DNA from: Bremia lactucae
Taxonomy: Eukaryota > Oomycota > Peronosporomycetes > Peronosporales > Peronosporaceae
Reading direction: 5' to 3'
DNA: 64,000 bases
Assembly: GCF_004359215.1 (NCBI RefSeq)
Contig: NC_090613.1
Span: 297,166-361,165 of the forward strand
How positions within the stretch are numbered: the first letter of the stretch is position 1; each line of letters opens with the position of its first letter. This document shows, piece by piece, positions 20,859 through 31,593 of this stretch. Both the position numbers and the translations under genes were made by a program. Below the pieces are notes generated by a model. That model saw nothing but the letters and a program-made list of their open reading frames with translations. It ran no database searches and was not told where the DNA came from.

Positions 20859-21834
20859 ATGATAGATGATAGTGGAAATACGCATCAAGTTTCTCGTGAT
20901 AGCTACTCCTTTCTAAGTGACTTAGAAAGCAGTGCGATCGAACGAATAGTTCGACCGTAGGGAATGATGCCATCTTGGCCATGCTGTCCAATTTGGACAG
21001 AGATGCCCTCCATTCAGTCATCGCCGAGTTCCTACAACATGAAACTTGACGAGGTGAAGGAAAAGGTAGCCTTGCTTCTACAGCAAGGCTCTTAACAGGT
21101 AAAACTGTTGAGTTTGCAACAGGTACAGGACCCTGTACCTGAGATGACGCACATGCGTCGTCCCGAAACCTTAAAGAGAGGACGATGTGTTAAGGGCTCG
21201 TCACATCGTCGACGAGAAAATGCAAGTCATATTTGCTCAGTCAAATTTGGCAGGTCATGCCAAAACTTGGGCACTAGGCCTTCAGTTGTGCGACCCATAT
21301 GTCTTTGTGTCGCTAAAGGCTTTTAAAGCCCGGCTCAAACAGACGTTTGAACCACCAAGGGCTCAGTTCAGAGCTCGTTCAGAGCTTCTGAAACATAAGC
21401 AAGGCAAGCGTGATGTTCACGCATATGCCCAGCACATACGACTCTTAGCGAGTTGTATAACAAAAAACCCAGTCCATGAACACACGTTTATTACGGTGTT
21501 CATGCAAGGTCTTACGAATGCTACTGTAAAAGATGCACCGGTTCCGCTCCGCTTGGAACTGGATACGCTTAAAGAAACAATATTCGTTGCGGAACAGGAG
21601 GGCTTAAGCTTGAGACAGGCTCAAGCTAGTTCGTTATCGTATCGTCCTCCAAGACGACACGAGCTTGGAGGTTTAGAACCTATGGACCTCTATTATGTAG
21701 AAAGCGAGAAACCTCGCTTTTCGAACAACAAGCGATTGCCGAAACGCACTCGCTGTCAAAAGTTAGGACACGACGGTCATAAGTGTAATTCTCCACGCCC
21801 AGTACCGAGAGGTATGAACGCAATTATGGACTGA
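20859..21834 (+). pseudogene. Gag of A2
   Basis: Starts at ATG 20859 with the family N-terminus (SRDSYSFLSDLESSAIERI), then a stop near 20960 and frameshifts. The core at 21187-21834 reads QSNLAGHAKTWALGLQLCDP, RAQFRARSELLKHKQGKRDV and MQGLTNATVK. The zinc knuckle RCQKLGHDGHKCN (about 21750-21790) has lost its first cysteine compared with CNRCQKLGHYAHEC in the family. Gag packages the element RNA. Confidence 0.75.
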
Positions 21835-21973
21835 ATGCCAAAAAGGGCAACGGTCGCGGGTCCGACATTGTTGCGAAATCGCAACAGCGAGGCGGACCGC
21901 CAAAAAACGGTCGGGGTCAGTAGGGGCGCAACGCCCTACTGATCCAGCAACCTCAAGAGAATTTGCAAATCTC

Positions 21974-22540
21974 TTGACTAAAGTTGCTCTAGACACACAA
22001 TCATTATGTGTCTCCGCACCTGGTGATGAGGTATCCCTCATCACATTGAAATTAAAAGTGACAAATGATCTTTTACTTAGAGCTCTAGTGGACTGTGGGG
22101 CGTCGAGTAACTTTATTCGTCGTCAGTCGCTAGAGGGTCGTAGGCTCAAATATGTTGAGCGCGACATCCCTCCAACGAGGATGACGGTGCTTCTAGCGAC
22201 AGGCGCATCGATAACAATAATGAAGCGCGTAGTGAAATTTTACTGCACATTAAAAGATTAACAGTACGATGATGATTTCATCGTATTAATTTGGAGGACA
22301 AATTTGATGTCATCCTAGGTCTACCTTGGCTCAGAAAATATGAGCCAAGGATCAGCTGGCAGCATCGATTCGTAAAGATGCCTGCCACTTGTTCATTAGA
22401 TAGCCATCTGATGGACGTCTTGGAGCGTCCACAAGCGTGTGGATTTACTACGAGTGAGTGCGATAGCCTCACTTGTGGTATGTTTGTTGGTACGACTGCA
22501 CAAGATCACAGTATGACTACTAATCACCCTGTGGAGTGAA
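21974..22540 (+). pseudogene. Protease and following linker of A2
   Basis: Retropepsin-like domain with the catalytic box ALVDCGASSNFIRRQSL (about 22084-22134) and LATGASITIMKRVVKF, then after a frameshift ILGLPWLRKYEPRISW (22291-22539) and the linker motif TSECDSLTCG. It would process gag and pol. A stop at 22259 breaks the frame. Confidence 0.75.
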
Positions 22541-23436
22541 CTGCTGGTGGCTGGCCGAATGCACAGAGGCACGGAAAGTCCACCACTCGAATAAGTCGAG
22601 TGGATTGAGACATGAATGTACGCCTAGCAAGCGGCATTCAAGGAAGATACCGGTTGTTCAAAATGGACAACACGATGACCCTATGTCGAGTAGAGTCGAC
22701 CGTATAGGACCCGACTGTGATAGCGCAATCACACTCGGAAGACGTTGAAGGAAGAGGTCCCCACGTACTTGAGGAGAAATCTCCTCAAATAATTAATGCT
22801 GAAGTGGCTAGACTTCAGCATCCCGAGGAATTGATCCCTCGGCAGCCTGTCGACAAATCCCAGAAAGAAACCGAGACATTGAATGCCTTGGTTAATGACG
22901 GATCAAGAGTGGCGCTTATACTCTTGATCTGTATGCGCCTCCGAATTTAATTTCGAGATAACTCAATTACCAACCCTAGAACCCAAGCAGTTCCTGAGAG
23001 ATCTGCATAGTGGTTTAATCAAGCAGATCTGCGAACTCGTCACAGAGGACGAATACGTAACCGATATCGTGAGGTTGACTCCCTCACTTGGCTTACTTTA
23101 AATCTATCGATAAAAATTTTATCGATCACAAGACTTATTCAGAGTATTGGGATCGCCACGGTGGCCACTGCTTCATTATACAGTACTTCGACCGGTTTGA
23201 ACTGATCTCTGTGATGCCTTTTCCAGGCGACTCGCATGAAACTGCTCACGGAATACATCAAATTTAATCAATTCTTGTTTAGAGTATTTGCTTAAGTGAC
23301 TCACAGGATTGAGTAGTATATCTCTCAATCCGAGTCTTCACATCGAGGACACGTTCGTCCATCGGTGAGCTGCTGAGAACCCGTTCGTTCTCTGCAAAAA
23401 TTACCGCTTGCCGAATATAGCTCTCCGACCTTCTGT
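22541..23436 (+). pseudogene. Protease-RT linker of A2, with a flipped segment
   Basis: A hydrophilic linker typical of the family (EKSPQIINAEVARLQHPEEL at 22717-22950). From 23068 to 23416 the sequence is inverted: the pre-RT segment and RT N-terminus read on the minus strand (PMDERVLDVKTRIERYTTQS at 23279-23476), then normal order resumes at RT. Confidence 0.7.
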
Positions 23437-24674
23437 GTGCGAAAGGCCACAGGAGGGTGGTGGATAGTGCACGCATTCAATAAATTGTATGCTGCAACGG
23501 TACCGGCTCAAATACCGATACCTAGAAAAGATGTAATCACAGATGGTATGTCTAAGAGTACTATCGTTTTGTCTATGAATCCGATGGATGAATTTACCAG
23601 ATCCTTATGCGTGAACGCGAAATCCCGTACACAGCAGTGAGCACTTCCAGTGGGATGCTCTGGGATGGCTTGTAATGCCACAGGAGATTAGTAACGCCCC
23701 GGCAACATACAACAGATGCGTAACGGTCTGTTAAGACCGGTGTGAGAATTCGTGCCGAGTTATTTAGACGATGGATTCATTCATAGCCGGGCTATGGACG
23801 GAAAGACGGACGTGGAAGTTCATAAAGATCACATTCGTCAGGTTTTTACACTTCTGCGAAAGTATAAGTTGTAAGCAAATCTCAAGAAGTGAAGTTTCGC
23901 TGAAAGCGAAATACCACTTCTTGGGTGCATCGTCGGTAAGCACGGCGTGCGGCCAGATCCCGAAAAGATCAAGGCAATTACCGACTAGCCAGTTCCAGTC
24001 GATGTCAAGGGACTTAGAAAGTTCCTTAGGCTACTAGCGGCGTACTTGCACAAGTACTCACGTAATTATGCCGAGAAGACAGTTCATCTCACTCGTCTCT
24101 TGCAAAAGACGAGAAGGTTATGGAACGCTAATTGTCAGCGTTCCTTTGAAGGTATCAAGCAAAGCTTGATGCAATCGCCCATCATCGCGATTGCAGATCA
24201 ATACAGACCATTCCATCTGGTCTGTGACCTTAGCGATTTCGCAATCGGCTGTGCGTTGATGCAATACGATACAGACGGCGCCGAGCGCGTCGTCTTTTAC
24301 TAATCGTGTCAGCTGGAACCAGTTGAACGCAACTACCAGCGCATGACAAGGAACTCCTTGACATGAAATATGTGCTGGCTAAATTTAGGCTCTATCTCCT
24401 CGGAGATAGACCGTATATCGTATATATGGACCATGCGTCATTACGCACGGCCCAAAAAGTCGACATCTCTCGCAAAGAATGGCGAGGTGACTATCCTTCT
24501 TCGCGAAGAATAATTTCTCCGTGGAATATAAACCAAGACGACCTAATGTCGGCGCTGATGCGTTATCACGCTGACCCGATTTCGAGCCGGCTGCGCATCC
24601 CAACATTAAAAGTAATTCCACTCTTGCAACACTCATTACAAGTATTCCATCCTCAACTTTGTTTAATGACATAA
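23437..24674 (+). pseudogene. RT and RNase H of A2
   Basis: RT blocks: KATGGWWIVHAFNKLYAAT (23437 onward), the active-site box SYLDDGFIHSRAMDGKTDVE (about 23758-23817) and the RT-RNase H connection at 24046-24303. RNase H: LVCDLSDFAIGCALMQYD (24219-24272) and KYVLAKFRLYLLGDRPYIVY (24366-24425). The YLDD box is retained, but frameshifts occur between nearly every block. Confidence 0.75.
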
Positions 24675-24696
24675 AGAAAGCCTACACAGAAGTTAA

Positions 24697-25400
24697 ATGC
24701 CTTCGGCGTTTGATGGATTATCTGATGAATTCATTTACCGGCTCGATACCGATCGTCATCCGATCCATACACAACACGCAACGGCTTATTACACAGCCGC
24801 TGCCGGCGTCACTCTACAAGTCGTCGTCCCAACTCACATTGAATTGCGCTTGCGCATCATGCATGAGTGTCACGATGCACCAACAAGTAAGCATTGTGGA
24901 CGTGAGAAAACTTGTCTTACAGAAGGTTGCGATTTTTACTGGCCCCGCCAGTATCAGCTCGTCCGCAAGTACATTCGTGCTTGCGAGGTATGTCAACGGG
25001 TGAAGCCTAACCCCTCATTCCGTACACCTCTCCAACATCTGCCCCTTTCGTCTGAACGTTGGCAGCCTGTAGCTATGGACTTCGTCTTCGGATTTTCGAA
25101 GCGATCACAAAAACAACGGAATCCTTGTTTTTGTAGCAGATTCAGCAAGATAATACATCTTGTTCGAGAAACAGAGTTGATCACCGCTCCGGGCTGTACC
25201 CGTGTCTTTATCGACACGATATTCAAACTCCACGGCTTGCCCCGTAAAACTGGTCTCGGATAGAGATCCACGGTTTACGGTGGAGTTTTGGCAATCCGTG
25301 TTCCGTCTCTCGGAAGGCTGACTATGTTAACTTCTGATCATCCTGAGACAGATGGTCGGACGGAACGCGTCAACGGCTTCCTCGAAGAGATACTTCGAGG
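24697..25400 (+). pseudogene. Integrase of A2
   Basis: Zinc-binding HHCC region with MHECHDAPTSKHCGREKTCL and ACEVCQRVKP (24859-25010), the core first Asp in MDFVFGF (25075-25095), and the third catalytic block HPETDGRTERVNGFLEEILR (25339-25398). The region around the second Asp is frameshifted near 25260. Confidence 0.75.
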
Positions 25401-25622
25401 TTACGTCCAATCGTATCCGAAGTCTATCGAGCTCTTACGATGGTCGAATTCGCCAGCAATAATTTGGGACATGGGTCTACAACGCATACCAACATTTAGT
25501 TTAGGGGAAGGTCTTGCACGAGCAAGACCAGCTCTGGCTCATGCTCGTCACACATCGAAGTTACCAACGACGCGAATGATGTCGATGTCGAATAAATCGA
25601 CATCGAAGATGAGATAGATATC

Positions 25623-26680
25623 ATGGCAGTGCGCACAAATCGCACTGGAAAAGACAAAACAAATGAGTCAGCAGAAGAATCTTCGCTGGCTCGAGAATCA
25701 TTATTCCGATTCGTACAGGATTATTTTGCTAACGCAGTGCACCGGCAGAAACGGAACGCAGACAAACATGGAAGAGCAAATGTTCTTTTATTCAAAATAA
25801 ATGATCTAGTACTACCGTCTACAGTAAATTTACCTAAGCGCGTAGTCACTAATGTGGGTAGCAGTAAACTACTATCCAAGCTTATTGGGCCATTCCGTGT
25901 TCTGTATCGCAGAGGCAATGCGTACACAATAGAATTGCCACGAACGATGCTAACGCATCCTACGTTTAACGTTGGTCTGATCTACCTGTACCATCAGTAT
26001 GCGGTCTCTTCCGTCGACGGATCTGACCAGCCCTTTCAAGATCCTTTAAGTATCTTGTGATCACTAGCCAGACTCTCATGTTGAGTGTGGAGATTCTCAT
26101 GCCGAATCCGAAGTTCCTCGAAATCGCGACGTGCTGACGAGAGCTCTTCACGAAGAGCGTAATACTTCCGTTCGTACTCTAACATTGCGTACGCATGTTT
26201 TAAACGGTCTTCCAACCATTCGATACGGTGAGTCTGCACCCCTGTTCCAAGAAGTGACGAATACCGCTCAAGTGATCAAGACCGTCCTCCAATACATGGA
26301 GGTAGTGGTCGAGTTTGTCTATCTTCGACTCTAGATCCAACTCATAGGTCGGATCTAATATTCCTTCCTCCACCATAACCAATGGTGATTTCCTACGGTG
26401 GTCAACGTTTCCTTGTGGAACGTTGTTAAACCACCGTGATATGAAGGGGCAGCGAACGAGTTGTCTGGTTCGCTGGCGAGGTTATCCACCTTCGCATGAC
26501 AGCTGGGAACGAGGTTCTCAGCTGGTTGCTGACGTTGAGGGCCCCGTCAGTCAGTATGACGAGACGCATCCGATGGATTAGAAGATTCATCAGAAAACAC
26601 GCGCCCTGGCGCGTGTAAATCGATTGCGAAACTGGCTATCGCATCGCCCATCTCGATTGAGATGCGAGTCCATCCCCAGG
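25623..26680 (+). pseudogene. GPY/F module, linker and chromodomain of A2 pol
   Basis: SKLIGPFRVLYRRGNAYTIE and HPTFNVGLIYLYHQYAVSSV (25853-26005), linker, then an intact chromodomain CLVRWRGYPPSHDSWERGS at about 26461-26517 and QYDETHPMD ending at a TAG near 26579. Chromodomains steer integration to modified histones in chromoviruses. The last 0.6 kb lies opposite the aORF. Confidence 0.75.
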
Positions 26681-27692
26681 GCGAAGAAAGGGAATAAACA
26701 TCCCTTTCCTCATTTCGTGTTGTTGACACAACACGGACAGAGATCACTCCACGTAAGGCATAGAAGTCCTGCATCACGAGACAACGATGCAATTTAAACC
26801 TTGCACCGGTTGAAGTTAACAACAACGATGCAATTTAAACCTTGCACCGGTTGAAGTTCGTTTCTCAAACTTAACGCAAATCGCGTTAAGTCTTTAAAAC
26901 CAGGCTTCGCGTCCAATGTCTTTGCATTGGACGCGAATTAATGCGTTCCAGGATTGCATCAACGAGAGCTTATTTGGCTTGTTGTTGCCACTATAACATC
27001 GATGCCTAAGAAAAGCATCGAGATAAATATCTTCCTCAGCGCGGAAGTTTTTCGCGCTGGGATCAAAAAGGCCATGCAGCTTTGTCTCAATAAATAAGAC
27101 ATATTTATTGTGAGGAGTAGTCTCTCCAGCCAAGCTACTAACTAGCCGTTCTGATAAAAGTCACCGCTTTTCTCAGGGGCAAGACGAGACATTTTATTGT
27201 CTACGCTCCCCTGAGTGGTACCCGATGAAGCGGGTGTACCACAAGAACTTTAATTACGGTGGCTTACGTCATCGTCATTACCACGCAAAGAGATAAGTGC
27301 GGGTGACGGCACGGGAGACGGTGCTGGCGATGAGAATTCATCCTCATCGTCGGAATAAAACATGCGATAGCTAATGCTATTAGCACGTCTATCCAATTGA
27401 GCCCCTCATTCGAAGGCTCATAGTCAGCCGCCTGACGACATTCACGCAACTGTTCTGTTCTCCCCGAGTCGACCATTTCGTCCGACTCGCATTCGTAGTT
27501 GACCTCTAAAGAGGGGTCGTATTCACGTGGTGTATCACCACGTGCACCCACAACATTTAGAGTTGCGGGAGAAGATGACACTACGGCAGACGGAACGTCT
27601 GCCGCAAGAGACAATAATGCGTCGCCCGCGGCTGCATGAACCGCAGCCGAAGGCGCCGCACTATTTGCATACCGCATGGACTTGTTAACCAT
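25966..27692 (-). pseudogene. aORF of family-A element A2
   Basis: Starts MVNKSMRYANSAAPSAAVHA at 27692, 115 bp inside the 3' LTR. The N-terminal 143 codons are open in one frame (27264-27692). Further blocks: acidic SDDEDEFSSPAPSP-type region in another frame, GARFKLHR core (about 26790-26800), ESKIDKLDHYLHVLEDGLDH coiled coil (26200-26382), ERKYYALREELSSARRDFEE (26036-26239) and a basic tail IRRRKRPHTDGTG ending at 25966. A 41-bp direct duplication at 26781-26858 disrupts the core. Function unknown. Confidence 0.65.
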
Positions 27693-27807
27693 GCGATAGA
27701 ATTTAAAATGATGGTTCTGACCAATCAACATCGCTTTAATAAAGTGGTATTATAGTGACCACTCTCTTAATGCCAGTCAGAGTAATTGTCGTTTAAGGGT
27801 GAAGTGA

Positions 27808-28258
27808 TGTAACGGGGTGTATCGTTGCATGAAGTTAACACTTAAAGTTTATTGATTAATATATTATCTGAAAGCTAGATATTATTTGGGGAATATTACT
27901 TTACATAGTAATGTTGAGAAATCTTACCCATTGGTATATAAAATATTATATCTGGTTGGTTCGCGGTCCCGTCAGCACTGGAGGCGCGCAAAGAGAGAGA
28001 CAGATAAGACTTTATTACATCTTTTGTATTAGTTTAAAATTAACTTAGTATTAAACAGATAGAAACAGAAGAACTTAATTATATTAAATACAAATTAGTT
28101 ACTTCTCACCTTCTTTAAAGCAAGTTTCTTAAGAAGAGTATTCCTCTTAACGTACTAGTGTACGTGAAGCGACGTGAGGCGGCACTCGCACTGAAGCAGT
28201 GCGAAGTGGACTTATGAACTTAAATTAGAGCAGTACAAGCCGGCAGCGCCTTGTGACA
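27808..28258 (+). repeat. Family-A 3' LTR of A2
   Basis: A 451-bp LTR starting TGTAACGGGGTG, preceded by the purine-rich AGGGTGAAGTGA. The first U5 stem-loop (TCGCACTG, loop AAG) is kept; the second is interrupted by a short insertion (CTTAAATTAGAG) near 28220. It ends near TTGTGACA. Confidence 0.85.
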
Positions 28259-28740
28259 AAGTCGTGTTGTTCTTTCGATTTATTTTTTTAAATTAAGAAA
28301 ACAACTCGAGTTAATAAAGGTGCTAAGAAAATGATTTCTAATTTAAGTTATGACTTTATTTGTTTGATCAATATTAAGAAGCTCTTCATAGACAGTTCGC
28401 TTTAGCAAAGGACGTCTGTTGAATGCTCTGCAAGCAGCGATGGTTCGCCATTCCACCTTCTTCTACTTTCCGTCGTCATGATGTTTGCAATCCTGGTATA
28501 TATTTTTAATCTAGTCACGTACGGTAACCAATTTGTCAAGCCAGTCCTAGCGGGTGACGATTTGGAATCAAAAAGAATTAACAGCTCTCTCAGTTGTTAG
28601 TTAGAAAGCGGTATTGAGCACGACAGCGACAATTTTTGCGACTTCGGCACTTCTGGAGCTAAGATGAAGAAGCCGCCATTATAGAACCAGTATAGGCTTC
28701 CGATTGTTTCCATGCAAAGCTCTGATGATCCGTTAAACAT
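28259..28740. other. Non-element DNA between A2 and A3
   Basis: About 480 bp that resembles neither element family. It contains the broken secreted-protein gene at 28440-28684 and otherwise shows nothing recognisable. It is an island of older gene space between two LTR elements. Confidence 0.5.
28440..28684 (+). pseudogene. Small secreted-protein gene, broken
   Basis: An ATG at 28440 opens MVRHSTFF and then shifts frame; from 28466 the next frame gives SVVMMFAILVYIFNLVTYG, a signal-peptide-like run, and QFVKPVLAGDDLESKRINSS. An in-frame TAG at 28598 is followed by further aligned codons LESGIEHDSDNFCDFGTSGA to a second stop at 28684. It is related to the fragment at 60044-60232 (shared LESG-E--SD-F, TS and K-MK pattern). 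Likely a dead member of a small secreted-protein family; function unknown. Confidence 0.5.
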
Positions 28741-29177
28741 TGTACCGGGGCACTGCTGACATGCACTGCTTCAGTAAAGGTCCGTTTGCACTGCTTCAGT
28801 GCAAGTGGTGCCACCTGTAATTTCACGTACACTAGTACGTGCAGAGGAAGATTTCTTTTAAAGCACTTGCTTTACAGAGGATTAAAAGTAAACTGTATTC
28901 AATATAATTAAGTTCTTTTGTTCCTATCTATTTAATGCTAGCTTAATTATAAACTAATACAAAGCAATGTAAAAAAGTTTATCTGTCTCACTAATTGCAC
29001 GCGTCCAGCGGTGACTGGATCACAGAGCAAGCAGATGCAGTGGCCTATATCTACCAATAAATAAGCTTTCCAATAATTACTACGTAAAGTAAATTTTCCA
29101 AATATTATCTACCTTTTAGATAATATACTAATTAACAACCTTTTAGTGTTTTTTATGTAACGATACACCCCGTTACA
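28741..29177 (-). repeat. Family-A 3' LTR of A3
   Basis: A 437-bp LTR from TGTACCGGGGCA to CCCCGTTACA. The twin stem-loops near its left end are partly lost. Right of it on the plus strand is TCACCCCTCCC, the complement of the polypurine tract. Confidence 0.85.
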
Positions 29178-29293
29178 TCACCCCTCCCTTAAATGACAAT
29201 CACTCTGACTGTCATTGAGTAGAGTGATCACTAAAAAAACACTTAATTGATACGGTGTTGATTGTTCAGAACTATCATTTTTAATTCTATCGC

Positions 29294-30979
29294 ATGGTTA
29301 ACGAGTCCATGCAGTCAGCGAAATGTGCGTAACCCTCGACTGCGGTCCATACAGCCGCTGGCGACGCAGACATTTTGTATCATCTTCTCCCGCAACATTA
29401 AATGTTGCGAGTGCACGTGGTGAGTCGCCACGTGAGTGCGACCTCGGTCGACTATGAATGCGTGTCTGACGAGGTGGCCGACTCGGGGAGAACAGAACAG
29501 TTGCGTGAATGTCGTCAGGCGGCTGACTATGAGCCTTCGAATGAGGGGCTCAATCGAATAGACGTGCTAATAGCATTAGTTATCGCATGTTTAATTCCGA
29601 CGATGAGGATGAATTCTCATCGCCAGCACCGTCTCCCGTGCCGTCACCCGGTATTATTTCTCTGCGTGGTGATGACGATGGCGAAGCCATCGTAATTAAA
29701 GTTCTTGTGGTACACCCGCTTCATCGGGTACCACTCAGGGGAGCGTAGACAATAAAATGTCTCGTCTTGCCCCTGAGAAAAGCGGTGACTTTTATCAGAA
29801 CGGCTAGTTAGTAGCTTGGCTGGAGAGACTACTCCTCACAATAAATATGTCTTATTTATTGAGACAAAGCTGCATGGCCTTTTTGATCCCAGCGCGAAAA
29901 ACGTTCGCGCTGAAGAATTTTTTTGTCTCGATGCTTTAATCATCGATTGTACAGTGGCAACAACAAACGAGATAAAACTCGTTGATGCAAGCCTAGAGCG
30001 CATTATTCGCAATGTCAAAGAGATTGGACGCGAAGCTTGGCGTTAAGTTTGAGAAACGAACTCCAACCGGTGCAATGTATAAATTGCATCGGTTGTCTCG
30101 TGAGGTAGGACTTGTATGCCTCACGTGGGGTGATCCCTGTCCGTGTTCAGCTGACAACACGAAACGAGTGAGGATATGTTTATTCCCTTTCTTCGCCCAG
30201 GGGAAGGGCTCGCATCTTTATCGAGATGCGCGATGCGATTGACGCTTTGCAATCAATTTACAAGCGCCAGGAGTGCGTGTTCTACGATGGACCTTCAAAT
30301 CCATCCGATGGGTCTTGTCATACTGACGGACCATGCCCTAAACGCCAGGGAACGAGGCTCTCAGCTGCTGTCATGCGAAAGTGGTTAACCGCGCCAGCGA
30401 AGCAAATAATTCTTCCGCTGCTCCTTCACATCTTGGTGTCGTAGAATACGTTCCACAAGTAAACGTTGACCACCGTGGGAATCCACTAATGGTTGTGGTG
30501 GAGTAGGGAAAATTAGATCTATCGTGTGTGTCGGATCTAGAATCGAAGATCGACAAACTTGATTGCTACCTCCATGTAAAATTAGATCTATCGTGTGTGT
30601 CGGATCTAGAGTCGAAGATCGACAAACTTGATCGCTACCTCCATGTGAAGGAGAACTTTGGTCACGAGCGCGGTAAATGTCACTTGTTGGAGCAAACGGT
30701 GCAAGCACACTTTTTTAAACGGTTGGAAATTCGTTCGAAGAGTGCGTACTTAATGTTGGATTACGAGCAGAGATATCACGCTTTTCGTGATGACCTGTCG
30801 TTAGCTCATCGCGGTTTCGAGGATCTTTGGACCCGACATGAGATCTCCAGATTCAGCATGAGAATCTGGCTCGTGACCACAAGATTTTTTTAGGGATTCT
30901 TGAAAAAGGTGGTCAGATTCGTCCTCAGAAGAAACCGCGTACTGATGGTACGGGCGGAGCCAACCAACGTAAAACGTAG
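29294..30979 (+). pseudogene. aORF of family-A element A3
   Basis: Start MVNESM at 29294, 117 bp from the LTR. Blocks: DYECVSDEVADSGRTEQLRE (29440-29510), a frame with SDDEDEFSSPAPSPVPSPG (about 29595-29655), a middle part (29816-30046) with NVKEIGREAW, FEKRTPTGAMYKLHRLSREV and CLTWGDPCPC (30012-30242), EMRDAIDALQSIYKR (about 30217-30262), coiled coil SDLESKIDKLDRYLHVKENF, EQRYHAFRDDLSLAHRGFED, and the basic tail IRPQKKPRTDGTGGAN to a TAG at 30979. A 69-bp in-frame duplication lies at 30511-30648. The chain is broken by frameshifts. No homologue is recognised. Confidence 0.65.
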
Positions 30980-31420
30980 AATGCGCTCGCATCCTACGTG
31001 GCAATTCTATTGTGTACGCATCGGCCTCTGCGATCCAGTACACGGAATGGCTTAATGAACTTGGGCAGTAGATTACTGCTACCCACATTGGTGACTACAC
31101 GATTAGGTAAGTTTACCGTAGAGAGTAGTACTAGGATATTAATTCTAAATGAAATTACATTTGCTCTTCCATGTTTGTCTGCGTTCCGTTTCTGACGGTT
31201 CACTGCGTTAGCAATGGATAATTGACTCTCGAGCCAGCAGAAATTCCTCTGCTGACTCATTTATTTTGTCTTTTCCAGTGGACTTTGTGCGCACTGCCAT
31301 GAGATCTTTCTCATCTTCGATGTCGATTGCTTCGACATCGACATCAATCACTATGCGTGATGAGGATGAGCAAGAAATGGTTTTGGTCGTGCGAGTCCAC
31401 CCCCCCTTCAACTAGAGGAT
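30213..31420 (-). pseudogene. Integrase tail, GPY/F, linker and chromodomain of A3 pol
   Basis: Minus-strand blocks: KFIKPFRVLDRRG (30994-31260; the usual GPF is KPF here), HSTFYVGWLRPYHQYAVSSE (30801-31088), the linker APFAPTSDIYRARDQSSPSH with a duplicated GGS(D/N)QVCRSS unit, and the chromodomain beginning YLLRWRG near 30385. Pol ends near 30213 at a TAA after HRASR. It overlaps the aORF over about 0.75 kb. Confidence 0.7.
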
Positions 31421-31593
31421 TCCTCTTAATGGGTGGGTATGCGTGAATGGCGTTAACCATTCAAGAAGAACGGTGCATGCGTTGTAGACGCATGCACCGG
31501 ATTGTTGATAGCGAATTCGACAATCGGTAAAAACTCGCTTCAATTCGGATACAATTGGACGTAATCTCGAAGTATCTCTTCGAGGACGCGATT

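Larger units (their letters stand above)
20360..28258 (+). mobile_element. Family-A Ty3/gypsy chromovirus A2, full-length but decayed
   Basis: Plus-strand element of about 7.9 kb with both LTRs (20360-20802 and 27808-28258), PBS, gag, protease, linker, RT, RNase H, integrase, chromodomain and a convergent aORF. It is the best reference copy for the family in this window. It has frameshifts and a local inversion at 23068-23416. Flanking 5-mers CAGCT and AAGTC do not match, so no target-site duplication is seen. Confidence 0.88.

Noticed and set aside
29294..30979. aORF as the gag or envelope gene of the elements
   Set aside because: A real gag with zinc knuckle is next to the 5' LTR on the pol strand, and the aORF has no signal peptide or membrane segment in a consistent frame.
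29294..30979. aORF as a remnant of a nested, oppositely oriented element
   Set aside because: It occupies the same place and direction in eight copies from two LTR families and has no LTRs of its own.
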